From Natrialba hulunbeirensis JCM 10989 (GTDB lineage: Archaea; Halobacteriota; Halobacteria; Halobacteriales; Natrialbaceae): 46,975 nt of DNA. Below are positions 34,090 through 41,277 of the stretch, in pieces; the first letter of the stretch is position 1, and each line of letters opens with the position of its first letter. The DNA is taken from assembly GCF_000337575.1 (NCBI RefSeq), contig NZ_AOIM01000041.1, positions 253,108-300,082 on the forward strand, written 5' to 3'. Made by a program: the position numbers and the translations under genes. Below the pieces are notes generated by a model that was not told the DNA's origin, did no database searches, and saw only the letters and a list, made by a program, of their open reading frames with translations.

Positions 34090-35898
34090 ATGTGCGGTAT
34101 CATCGCCCGAATTGGGCAGGGCGAAGCCGCAGATACCCTGCTCACCGGCCTGGAAAATCTGGAGTATCGCGGCTACGACTCCGCCGGCATCGCCGTCCAG
34201 AACGGCTCCGGCGTCAAGGTCCACAAGTGCTCGGGCGAGGTTTCGGAGCTCAAGTCCCAGCTCGACGGTCAGCCCCACGGAAACCTGGGTATCGGCCACA
34301 CGCGCTGGTCGACCCACGGGCCGCCGACTGACGAGAACGCACACCCGCACACGGACACCGTCGGCGACGTCGCCGTCGTCCACAACGGCGTCATCGACAA
34401 CTACGACGAACTCAAGGCCGATCTCCAGGCGAAGGGCCACGAGTTCGAGAGCGACACCGACACCGAGGTCATTCCCCACCTCATCAACGAGTACCTCGAC
34501 GACGTCGATGACACCGAAATCGCCGTCCGCCAGACGGTCGACACGCTCGAAGGGAGCTACGCCATCGCCGCAATCGTCGACGGAGAGGAGCGCGTCTACG
34601 CAGCCCGAAAGGGGTCGCCGCTCGTCCTCGGACTCGACGACGAGGAGTGGTTCCTCGCGAGCGACGTACCGGCGTTCCTCGATCACACTGACGAGGTCAT
34701 CTACCTCGAGGACGGCGATCTGGTCACACTCGAGCCGGACTCCTACTGGATCACGGATCTCGAGGGCCAGCCAGTCGATCGCGAGGTCGACACCGTCGAC
34801 TGGGATCCGGAGGATGCGGGCAAGGGCGAGTACGACCACTACATGCTGAAGGAGATCCACAACCAGCCGACCGCGCTCTCGAACACCATCGAGGGTCGCG
34901 TCGAAGACGGCGACGTGGCCTTCGAAGACCTTTCAGAAGGAACGTTTGCAGAAATTGAAACAGTCCAATTCGTCGCCTGTGGAACCTCCTACCACGCCGC
35001 GATGTACGGTGCACAACTGCTCCGTGAAGCCGGCCTCCGAACTGAAGTCATTCGCGCGAGCGAGTACGAGTCGACGGCCGGCCCCGTCGACGAGACCACT
35101 CTCGTCGTCGCGGTCACTCAGAGCGGTGAAACCGCCGATACGCTCGACGCCGTCCGCACCGCGACCGACCGCGGCGCACGCTCGCTCGCCGTCACCAACG
35201 TCGTCGGCTCGACCATCTCTCGCGAGGCCGACGACGCGGTTTACATCCGCGCCGGCCCCGAGGTCGGCGTCGCCGCGACCAAGACCTACTCCTCGCAGGC
35301 GGTCACCCTCTCCCTGCTCACCCAGCGCATCGCCGCCGACGTTCCCGAGGCCACACCCGCTGCGGACCGCGAAGCGATGCTCGCCGAACTCCAGCACCTC
35401 CCCGAGTACGTCGAACAGGTACTCGAGTCCACCCGCGCGGAGACCCTCGCTGAGGAGACTCTCGACAGCGATTCGTTCTTCTTCATCGGGAACGGCCTCG
35501 GCCACTCGGTGGCACTCGAGGGCGCGCTGAAGTTCAAGGAGATCACCTACGAGCACGCGGAGGGATTCGCGTCGGGACAGCTCAAGCACGGGCCGCTGGC
35601 GCTGGTGACCGAGGCGTCACCGATCTTTGCAGTGGTGACGGGTGACGGCGACGAGAAGACGAAGACGAACGCGATCGAAGCGCAGTCCCGCGGCGCGCCG
35701 ATCGTCGCGGTCGGGCCGGAAGAGCACGCGCTCGTCGACGTGGCGGACGAGCACCTCTCGGTGCCGGCAACGCATCCGGTCTGGGCGGGGCTGCTGGCGA
35801 ACGTGCAGCTTCAGCTTGTCTCCTACCACGCGGCGGAACTGCTCGAGCGGCCGATCGACAAGCCGCGGAATCTGGCAAAGAGTGTGACCGTCGAGTAG
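34090..35898 (+). CDS. glmS: Glutamine--fructose-6-phosphate aminotransferase (isomerizing)
   Basis: A 602-residue enzyme of normal length that makes glucosamine-6-phosphate, the entry to UDP-GlcNAc and related amino sugars. The N-terminal glutaminase starts with the nucleophile Cys2 (MCGIIARIG), fixing the start at 34090, and has NLEYRGYDSAGIAV, GHTRWSTHGPPTDENAHPH and VVHNGVIDNYDEL. Two SIS domains follow, with CGTSYHAAMYG, VAVTQSGETADTLDAV and the C-terminal KPRNLAKSVTVE. The start codon overlaps the stop of a decayed upstream frame (TAATG). It supplies precursors for the glycan locus. Confidence 0.97.
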   Translation: MCGIIARIGQGEAADTLLTGLENLEYRGYDSAGIAVQNGSGVKVHKCSGEVSELKSQLDGQPHGNLGIGHTRWSTHGPPTDENAHPHTDTVGDVAVVHNGVIDNYDELKADLQAKGHEFESDTDTEVIPHLINEYLDDVDDTEIAVRQTVDTLEGSYAIAAIVDGEERVYAARKGSPLVLGLDDEEWFLASDVPAFLDHTDEVIYLEDGDLVTLEPDSYWITDLEGQPVDREVDTVDWDPEDAGKGEYDHYMLKEIHNQPTALSNTIEGRVEDGDVAFEDLSEGTFAEIETVQFVACGTSYHAAMYGAQLLREAGLRTEVIRASEYESTAGPVDETTLVVAVTQSGETADTLDAVRTATDRGARSLAVTNVVGSTISREADDAVYIRAGPEVGVAATKTYSSQAVTLSLLTQRIAADVPEATPAADREAMLAELQHLPEYVEQVLESTRAETLAEETLDSDSFFFIGNGLGHSVALEGALKFKEITYEHAEGFASGQLKHGPLALVTEASPIFAVVTGDGDEKTKTNAIEAQSRGAPIVAVGPEEHALVDVADEHLSVPATHPVWAGLLANVQLQLVSYHAAELLERPIDKPRNLAKSVTVE

Positions 35899-36216
35899 GG
35901 TTGACGAATACAGCCTGTCGACCACCGGGTGCGTGTAACTGCATCGGGGGTCGACCTGCGCGGTCCACTGCAGTGCAGTCGTCTGGTTTTGAGTTGCGTC
36001 CGGGGTGACCGAGCGGTGACTCGTTACGCCGGGTTTCCATCCCATAAAACAATGATCATTAATAATACGTTCTTAGAACCCACACTCTTCATCTCAATTG
36101 ATTCTATAAACGACGAAACAAAGGTAACCCAACAACGTCAGACACTAATGTCCAATAGAAATTTCCAATCGAAAAGTATATTACTATTCACCATAAATTA
36201 TTGGGTGCGATAAAGA
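35899..36216. promoter_or_regulatory. Boundary of the AT-rich island
   Basis: GC-rich sequence ends abruptly near 36045 and AT-rich sequence begins. No gene is seen in this 318-bp stretch. A tRNA-Ser-like D-arm string (GGGGTGACCGAGCGGTGACT, 36002-36021) is present but no cloverleaf can be completed. TAAATTATT at about 36194-36202 is a TATA candidate for the gene at 36217. Confidence 0.45.
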
Positions 36217-37041
36217 ATGAAGAAAAATAATATAGAAAGGCGAGATGTACTGAAGGCAACGACGACCGCTATCGCAGCAGCACCAGCAATAGGGACAGTG
36301 GGTGCCAGTTCTGAGAATGATGATAATAGTCAGTTCTTAGACCATTGTACACAGGCTACAAAAATTTTAGAAAATACTGGTAATCATGATGCATATGTAG
36401 ATTACTTAAATGCACATGATATTGATACCAACGTGGTGAACGGGAGTCATGATGTTCCCGCCAAGAAACCTTCTGAGGCCTCTGTCCAGGATAACTATGT
36501 GAGAAAGAATCAATTCTGGTTTAATCTAAGTATCTCATCCATGTGCGGGTCCGATAACTATTGGGCTAAATTTGATTGGAAATGGTATGAATGTGATGAC
36601 AACAATAAGGATTGTCTACCCAACGCTGAAGCACCTATTGATGCAGTTGCCCTGTATTCAAATGACTATCTTGTTCGACAATCGGGAACAGAATTTGTGA
36701 CGAATCACATTTGCTATCCAGAAAACGGTGACTGTGGATCATATGGTGTTGATGGGGCAGAAGGTCTCGCTGTAGAATATAATATTGACGAAGACTTTTG
36801 GGATTCTCCAGATTCCAATGCTTTTGGAGGTATCCTAGCGTTCGAAATGTGGGATGATGACCCCGATGCCCCAGATAATGCGAAGAAATTAAATGCCGAA
36901 TATAAGCACACCTACCAAACCCACGATTTCACCCTCTCGCTTAATCCAACTGAGGGTCTCTTGTTCATTGATGATGACATACAAGATGAAGAGTGGGGGG
37001 GTCAATGGGAAACACACTTAGGTGAAAAAGAAGGTTGTTAA
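36217..37041 (+). CDS. Tat-exported Cys-containing protein of unknown function
   Basis: A 274-residue protein that I do not recognise. Its N-terminus is a Tat signal, ERRDVLKATTTAIAAAPAIG, with cleavage near TVGAS. The mature part has seven Cys (in DHCTQ, SSMCGS, WYECDD, KDCLP, HICYP, GDCGS and EGC at the very C-terminus), high for a haloarchaeal protein and suggesting disulfides after export. It is rich in Trp, Tyr and Asp (NYWAKFDWKWYECDD; GILAFEMWDDDPDAPD). A predominantly beta fold is likely. Codon use is AT-rich, unlike most of the window. Tat-exported Cys-rich proteins include some halocin precursors, but I see no specific match. It is convergent with a small membrane protein gene, which could be its partner. 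Confidence 0.8.
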   Translation: MKKNNIERRDVLKATTTAIAAAPAIGTVGASSENDDNSQFLDHCTQATKILENTGNHDAYVDYLNAHDIDTNVVNGSHDVPAKKPSEASVQDNYVRKNQFWFNLSISSMCGSDNYWAKFDWKWYECDDNNKDCLPNAEAPIDAVALYSNDYLVRQSGTEFVTNHICYPENGDCGSYGVDGAEGLAVEYNIDEDFWDSPDSNAFGGILAFEMWDDDPDAPDNAKKLNAEYKHTYQTHDFTLSLNPTEGLLFIDDDIQDEEWGGQWETHLGEKEGC

Positions 37042-37053
37042 AGTAGTGGGTGG

Positions 37054-37263
37054 TTAGTCCTCTTGTTTTTTTGTGTCGTTTTCATCAGGTTGGAGATAAT
37101 CCTCATGTTTAGGAGTTAAGAACCTTCCTGTCACCATATTATATAATGGGGAGTTTTGATCCTTCTGCCCGCAGTGATTCTCCAATGCAACTCTTGTTCC
37201 AATATAAGAAGCTAATGATATTAGGAAGAACAGAATTACTAAATTTATCACATCTACTATCAT
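37054..37263 (-). CDS. Small one-helix membrane protein, related to the gene split by tnpB
   Basis: A 69-residue protein; ATG 37263 (MIVDVINLVILFFLISLASY) is preferred over GTG codons just upstream because the relative at 24075 also starts MI. One N-terminal transmembrane helix leads to IGTRVALENHC, a variable segment and a conserved-looking VTGRFLTPKHEDYLQP, then an acidic-lysine tail. The relative at 24075/25594 has LGTMLALGQF and LTPRF ... PNHEQYLSP at the same places. Composition is AT-rich. It is convergent with the Cys-containing exported protein, 12 bp apart; a T7 run (37066-37072) lies in its 3' end. Function unknown. Confidence 0.72.
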   Translation of the reverse strand: MIVDVINLVILFFLISLASYIGTRVALENHCGQKDQNSPLYNMVTGRFLTPKHEDYLQPDENDTKKQED

Positions 37264-37702
37264 GTACACCACTTATATTTCATTTCAGGATGGCAGTTGT
37301 TTACCACTGTCATTTGAGGTGACTTATATGTGGTGTTTTCTGGCAATGCAATTCTCTATCTCGTATCTGCAATGGAAATGTCTTCAACCACATTCAGTCA
37401 TTTATCCGATTCTGGTGCGTGACTCAGTAAGTAGTCGTATCAATACCAAACGTATACCATTCTCAACGGACATTGCACACATGCATTCGTAGGTTATTCA
37501 AATATCTGCTGTTCAGCTAAGTCAGGTACGATCTTACCTCGAGTAGCCAAAATAGAGTAGTTCATCCACGGTTTATTTGCTCTTTGCCAGAGCATCTAAT
37601 CTTCATAAACATGTCCGGGTTTGGGGACCCCCGCTTGTGGTTTACTTGGAAAGATGAGTATAAAAACAGAAGACTCGATCAATGTCTACGCGAACCCTGC
37701 GG
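37264..37702. other. AT-rich noncoding stretch
   Basis: The stretch has no frame with convincing coding character in either strand, and no transposase motif or hairpin pair is seen. TATAAAAAC at about 37660-37668 is a TATA-like string facing the plus strand with no gene after it. It may be the decayed right part of the island. Confidence 0.45.
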
Positions 37703-38647
37703 TCAGCCCTCCTCAAGTTCGACCGTGAACTCATCGTCGTCGTCGACCTCGAGATCGAACTCGGCGTCCTCGTAGTCGTCCGCCGAGACGACCACCGTGT
37801 ACTCACCTTCTTCGACGTCGAGTTCGGCTTCTCCGTCGTCGTCGGTCGTCGCCTCAGCGTCCGGACCGAAGAGCTGCGAGCCGCTGTAGAACTCGATCGT
37901 CGCGTCCTCGATTTCGTCGCCGTCGTCGTCTTCGACGAGGGTCGTGAGGGTGTATTCGTCTGCGTCGTCATCCTCGTCTTCGTCCTCGTCGTCCTCACTC
38001 TCGAGTACCAGCGTCTCGTCCTCGTCGTCGCCGTCGATTTCGACGTCGGTCTCGGCGTCCTCGTAGTCGTCCGCGCTGGCAGTGAGCGTGTACTCGCCAT
38101 CGTCGACGGTGAACTCGACTGTTCCGTCGTCAGCGGTTCGCTCCGTGGAGCTGACGCCGCTGGTGAGTTCGACCGTTGCGCCGTCGATTTCGTCGCCGTC
38201 GTCGTCTTCGATGGTGGCCGTGAGGGTGTGCTCGTCCGCGTCGTCATCCCCGTCATCGCTGCCGTTTTCGTCGCCGTTGCCGTCCCCGTCTCCATCGTCG
38301 CCAGTGCCGTCGTCTGACTCGTCGCTATCCGTCCCATCGTCCGGGTCGCCATCGTCGTCTGTGGCAGCGTCGTCGTCATCGCCGGCATCGGCGTCGCCAT
38401 CACCATCACCACCATCGTCGGCTGCGGATTCATCGTCACCACCGTTGGCAGCCGGATCATCCGCTCCGGGCTCTGTCTCGTCGGAGTCGTCGCCGAACGG
38501 TCCGAGCGCCCCGTTGATCGAGGCACCGCTCGCGGCGAGTGCGAGACCGGCGACCAGCAACACGACGCCGGCAACCGTCAGCATGACCTGTACACCTGTC
38601 TGGATCGAGCGCGTCTCCGCGGGCTGTCGGCGAGTACTGTTTGACAT
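37703..38647 (-). CDS. Exported acidic protein with two duplicated carboxypeptidase-regulatory-like domains
   Basis: A 314-residue protein with an uncleaved-looking N-terminal helix (VQVMLTVAGVVLLVAGLALA, residues 19-40). A ~90-residue almost pure Asp/Gly/Glu/Ser linker (51-138) follows. Two similar beta-sandwich domains at 139-217 and 230-314 share EDDDGDEI near their start and SADDYEDAE near their end; each has the alternating strand pattern of CarboxypepD_reg/PEGA-like folds (DDGEYTLTASADDY, EEGEYTVVVSADDY). These domains usually bind or space surface proteins rather than catalyse. It is probably anchored in the membrane with the domains outside. Confidence 0.8.
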   Translation of the reverse strand: MSNSTRRQPAETRSIQTGVQVMLTVAGVVLLVAGLALAASGASINGALGPFGDDSDETEPGADDPAANGGDDESAADDGGDGDGDADAGDDDDAATDDDGDPDDGTDSDESDDGTGDDGDGDGNGDENGSDDGDDDADEHTLTATIEDDDGDEIDGATVELTSGVSSTERTADDGTVEFTVDDGEYTLTASADDYEDAETDVEIDGDDEDETLVLESEDDEDEDEDDDADEYTLTTLVEDDDGDEIEDATIEFYSGSQLFGPDAEATTDDDGEAELDVEEGEYTVVVSADDYEDAEFDLEVDDDDEFTVELEEG

Positions 38648-39263
38648 GGTCCTAGCAGTGTGATGAACGGGTGCTCGCTGGGGTCACTGGGGCCACAGCG
38701 GTCACTGAGGAAATCGTCCCAAAGTGGCTACTCATCCGATCAATAGTGTGGTATGGCCGCATCCGGCACACTGGCTGCGACCCAGGCGGTCTGTCACGAC
38801 GTAGCGGGCGATACTGGAGTCGTTGCATTACGAAAACCGTTCTCGCTTTCGGCGGTTCACTATACACGTGCTAAGGTCAGTTTGTTGGCGTGAATTCGCA
38901 TGAACCGACCACCACCCTCACCCCTGTCCTTACCCTTACTCTCACCCTCATCAACCCTCACCACTCCCCAGACACCTTCCATCATACATCTGTACCGATC
39001 AGACAGAAAACAGGTCGAGAGTGACGTTCCCGGTTCGTTGACAGTCAACGACAGTGGTGGGAACCACCCCGCTCACTCACACCTCGACTCGAGTACACTC
39101 GTCGTTTTGCAACAGGAAGATGACCCCGCTGTCCAGCCGTCTCGTTGCCGGGTCACAGGCCACCAGTCGAACGTGGTGACAGAGCGCCTCGAGTCGGATG
39201 CAGCGTACCGAACGGTCGTTTAATAGCCCCATAGTATCGGGTACGTTGTTCGAAGAACGGGGT
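38648..39263. other. Intergenic region with a G-rich tract on the minus strand
   Basis: This 616-bp stretch lies between divergent genes. A plus-strand open frame at 38900-39223 starts in a Pro/Ser/Leu-rich low-complexity stretch and lacks haloarchaeal bias. At 38907-38970 the plus strand is C-rich with repeated ACCCTCA/CCCTTA units. TTTAATAG at about 39219-39226 is a TATA candidate for the carbamoyltransferase gene. Confidence 0.5.
38907..38970 (-). repeat. G-tract repeat, possible G-quadruplex former
   Basis: The minus strand carries at least six runs of three or four G spaced by 3-12 nt (GGGG, GAGGG, GAGGG, AAGGG, GGGG, GAGGG). The pattern GGGT/GAGGG resembles degenerate telomere-like repeats but is non-exact. 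Confidence 0.5.
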
Positions 39264-41189
39264 ATGGGAGACTACACGCTCGCGTTCAAACCGGCGATCG
39301 GTCTCTACGGTCAACACGACCCGAGTGCCGTGCTCTTCGAGGACGGGACGCCGGTGTTTGGAATCGAGGAAGAACGGCTCACGCGCCAGAAACACGCCCC
39401 AGAGACGTTTCCAACGAACGCGATTACCGCCTGTCTCGACTACCGCGACCTCGAACTCGCTGATCTCGAGGAGATCTATCTACCCTACGACCCGCAACTC
39501 CGGTCCCGAATCCGCTCACACTACATCAGTGACGCCCTTCGTGCACCCGGCGTGACGCGAAAACTCTCCGCACTCGAGGAGACCCTCGTCTCGGAGGTCC
39601 AGAGCAAGGTCGCGCCGACACGCAAGATCGAGAACCGACTGGCGGAGATCGGAACGCCGGTGCCGCCGATCGAGACGCTTTCACACCACCGTTGTCACGC
39701 CGCGAGCGCATTTCACCCGTCAGGGTTCGACGATGCGCTGGTGTTGACGATCGACGCGAAAGGCGAGTTCGACTCGACGGTGATCTGGCGAGGCCACCAG
39801 GGTGGGCTCACACGCGTCAAAACGTACGAGCACCCGAACAGTCTGGGGCTGTTCTTCGCGATCATCACGGAATTCCTCGGCTATCGGATGTTCAACGGCG
39901 AGGGGAAGGTGATGGGGCTCGCACCTTACGGGGAGGAGAACCCCGAGATCGAACGCACCCTGCGGAACCTGATCGACACCGGTGCGGAGTACGACGTGAC
40001 CGAACTGACCAAGCGCTGGGGGACCGGTTACGGCGTCGAGCGACTCGAGAAGGAGTTCGGCCGGACGCAGAAGGAGGACCCCGAGTCGTTCACCCAGTGG
40101 GAGAAGGACCTGGCCTACACGGCACAGAAGATACTCCAGGAAATCGTCACGGACATCGTCCGCACCTACGCACCCGGCATCGGTTCGGGGAACGTCGCGC
40201 TTGCAGGCGGCGTCGCGCTCAACTGCAAACTCAACAAGGCGATCCGGGAGACCGCCGTCGTCGACGACCTGTTCGTCCAGCCCGTTGCCCACGACGCAGG
40301 GCTCGCACTCGGTGCGGGCTGGGTTGGCAAGCGGCCGTCTGCTGTCGAGTCGCTGACGGACGTCTACTACGGCCCTGAGTACGACACAGCGGAGATCGAG
40401 TCACAGCTCCAGACGAACAAGATCGACTACGCCGAACCGGACGATCTCGAGCGGTACGTCGCGGAACGGCTGGCAGACGGCGCGCTCGTCGGCTGGTTCC
40501 AGGGCCGGATGGAACTCGGCCCGCGCGCCCTCGGCGCACGAAGTATTCTCGCAGATCCGCGCACTGCGGCCTCACGCGACCGGGTTAACCGCTTCGTCAA
40601 GCACCGCGAGGAGTGGCGGCCGTTCGCCCCCTCGATGCGCGAGGAAGCGGCCGCGGAGTACCTCGTCGACGGCCAGCCTGCGCCGTTCATGATCAACAGT
40701 TTCGACGTCGATCCGGAGAAGGCGGACGATCTGACAGCGGTCGTCCACCCCGCAGACGAGACCACTCGTCCCCAGACGGTTCGCGAAGACCAGCACCCGC
40801 GATACCATCGTCTACTCACCGAGTTCGAGGCCATCACCGACGTGCCAGTCCTGCTCAACACCTCGTTCAACGACCACGGCGAACCGATCGTCAATACCCC
40901 CACTGAGGCGGTCAAAGACTTCTACGGCATGGGCCTCGACGTGCTGGTCCTCGAGGACTTCGTACTCGAGAAGGATGCGCCAGCAACAACGCAGGCGCAG
41001 ACGATCGATGTGACGACGACGAGTCGTACTGGCCAGGAGGGGACCCGGTCGAGTACGTGTTCGAGGTCGGACGACAGTGGACAACAGCGAGAAACGGCCA
41101 GTGGCGAGCGAGCGTTCGACGACACACCGGTTACTGGTGAGGATACCGTGACCGCACGTCTCCTCTCGAATCTCGGCACCGATCGATAA
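39264..41189 (+). CDS. Carbamoyltransferase (NodU/CmcH/TobZ family)
   Basis: A 641-residue enzyme that transfers a carbamoyl group from carbamoyl phosphate, via a carbamoyl-adenylate, to a hydroxyl of a sugar or other acceptor. ATG 39264 (MGDYTLAFKPAIGLYGQHDP) fits the family start, and GQHDPSAVLFEDG is the N-terminal Kae1-like motif. The metal-binding His set is in LSHHRCHAASAFHPSGF. IDAKGEFDSTVIW corresponds to DGxGE with Lys in place of the usual Gly-neighbour. The C-terminal domain has GWFQGRMELGPRALGARSIL and VLLNTSFNDHGEP. A ~60-residue polar tail after VLEKDAPATTQ is outside the usual family length. In this context it probably carbamoylates the surface glycan. Confidence 0.92.
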   Translation: MGDYTLAFKPAIGLYGQHDPSAVLFEDGTPVFGIEEERLTRQKHAPETFPTNAITACLDYRDLELADLEEIYLPYDPQLRSRIRSHYISDALRAPGVTRKLSALEETLVSEVQSKVAPTRKIENRLAEIGTPVPPIETLSHHRCHAASAFHPSGFDDALVLTIDAKGEFDSTVIWRGHQGGLTRVKTYEHPNSLGLFFAIITEFLGYRMFNGEGKVMGLAPYGEENPEIERTLRNLIDTGAEYDVTELTKRWGTGYGVERLEKEFGRTQKEDPESFTQWEKDLAYTAQKILQEIVTDIVRTYAPGIGSGNVALAGGVALNCKLNKAIRETAVVDDLFVQPVAHDAGLALGAGWVGKRPSAVESLTDVYYGPEYDTAEIESQLQTNKIDYAEPDDLERYVAERLADGALVGWFQGRMELGPRALGARSILADPRTAASRDRVNRFVKHREEWRPFAPSMREEAAAEYLVDGQPAPFMINSFDVDPEKADDLTAVVHPADETTRPQTVREDQHPRYHRLLTEFEAITDVPVLLNTSFNDHGEPIVNTPTEAVKDFYGMGLDVLVLEDFVLEKDAPATTQAQTIDVTTTSRTGQEGTRSSTCSRSDDSGQQRETASGERAFDDTPVTGEDTVTARLLSNLGTDR

Positions 41190-41277
41190 GTGCAATACGC
41201 GGTATGTACAGAATAGGTAGAACAAGTAGAATACGCAGGATACGCAAGATACGCTTCGTTTTCGCGATCGCAAAGAG

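Larger units (their letters stand above)
36046..37700. other. AT-rich genomic island
   Basis: Between glmS and the acidic beta-sandwich gene, GC content drops sharply (codons such as AAT, GAT, ATA and TTA abound) while both flanks are strongly GC-rich. It contains two convergent genes and a 440-bp noncoding stretch. No integrase or transposase is visible. The composition points to recent acquisition or an origin from an AT-rich haloarchaeal plasmid or virus. Confidence 0.75.

Noticed and set aside
36002..36050. tRNA-Ser-like sequence at the island edge as an integration site
   Set aside because: Only a D-arm-like string (GACCGAGCGGTGACT) is present; no anticodon stem, T-arm or matching acceptor stem can be built, and no duplicate is seen at the other edge.
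37262..37492. 76-residue plus-strand frame in the AT-rich island
   Set aside because: Overlaps the start region of the 37054-37263 gene and shows no signal, domain or bias.
38900..39223. 107-residue plus-strand open frame
   Set aside because: Begins in a Pro/Ser/Leu low-complexity tract produced by the C-rich repeat and lacks coding bias; the region also holds the promoter of the next gene.
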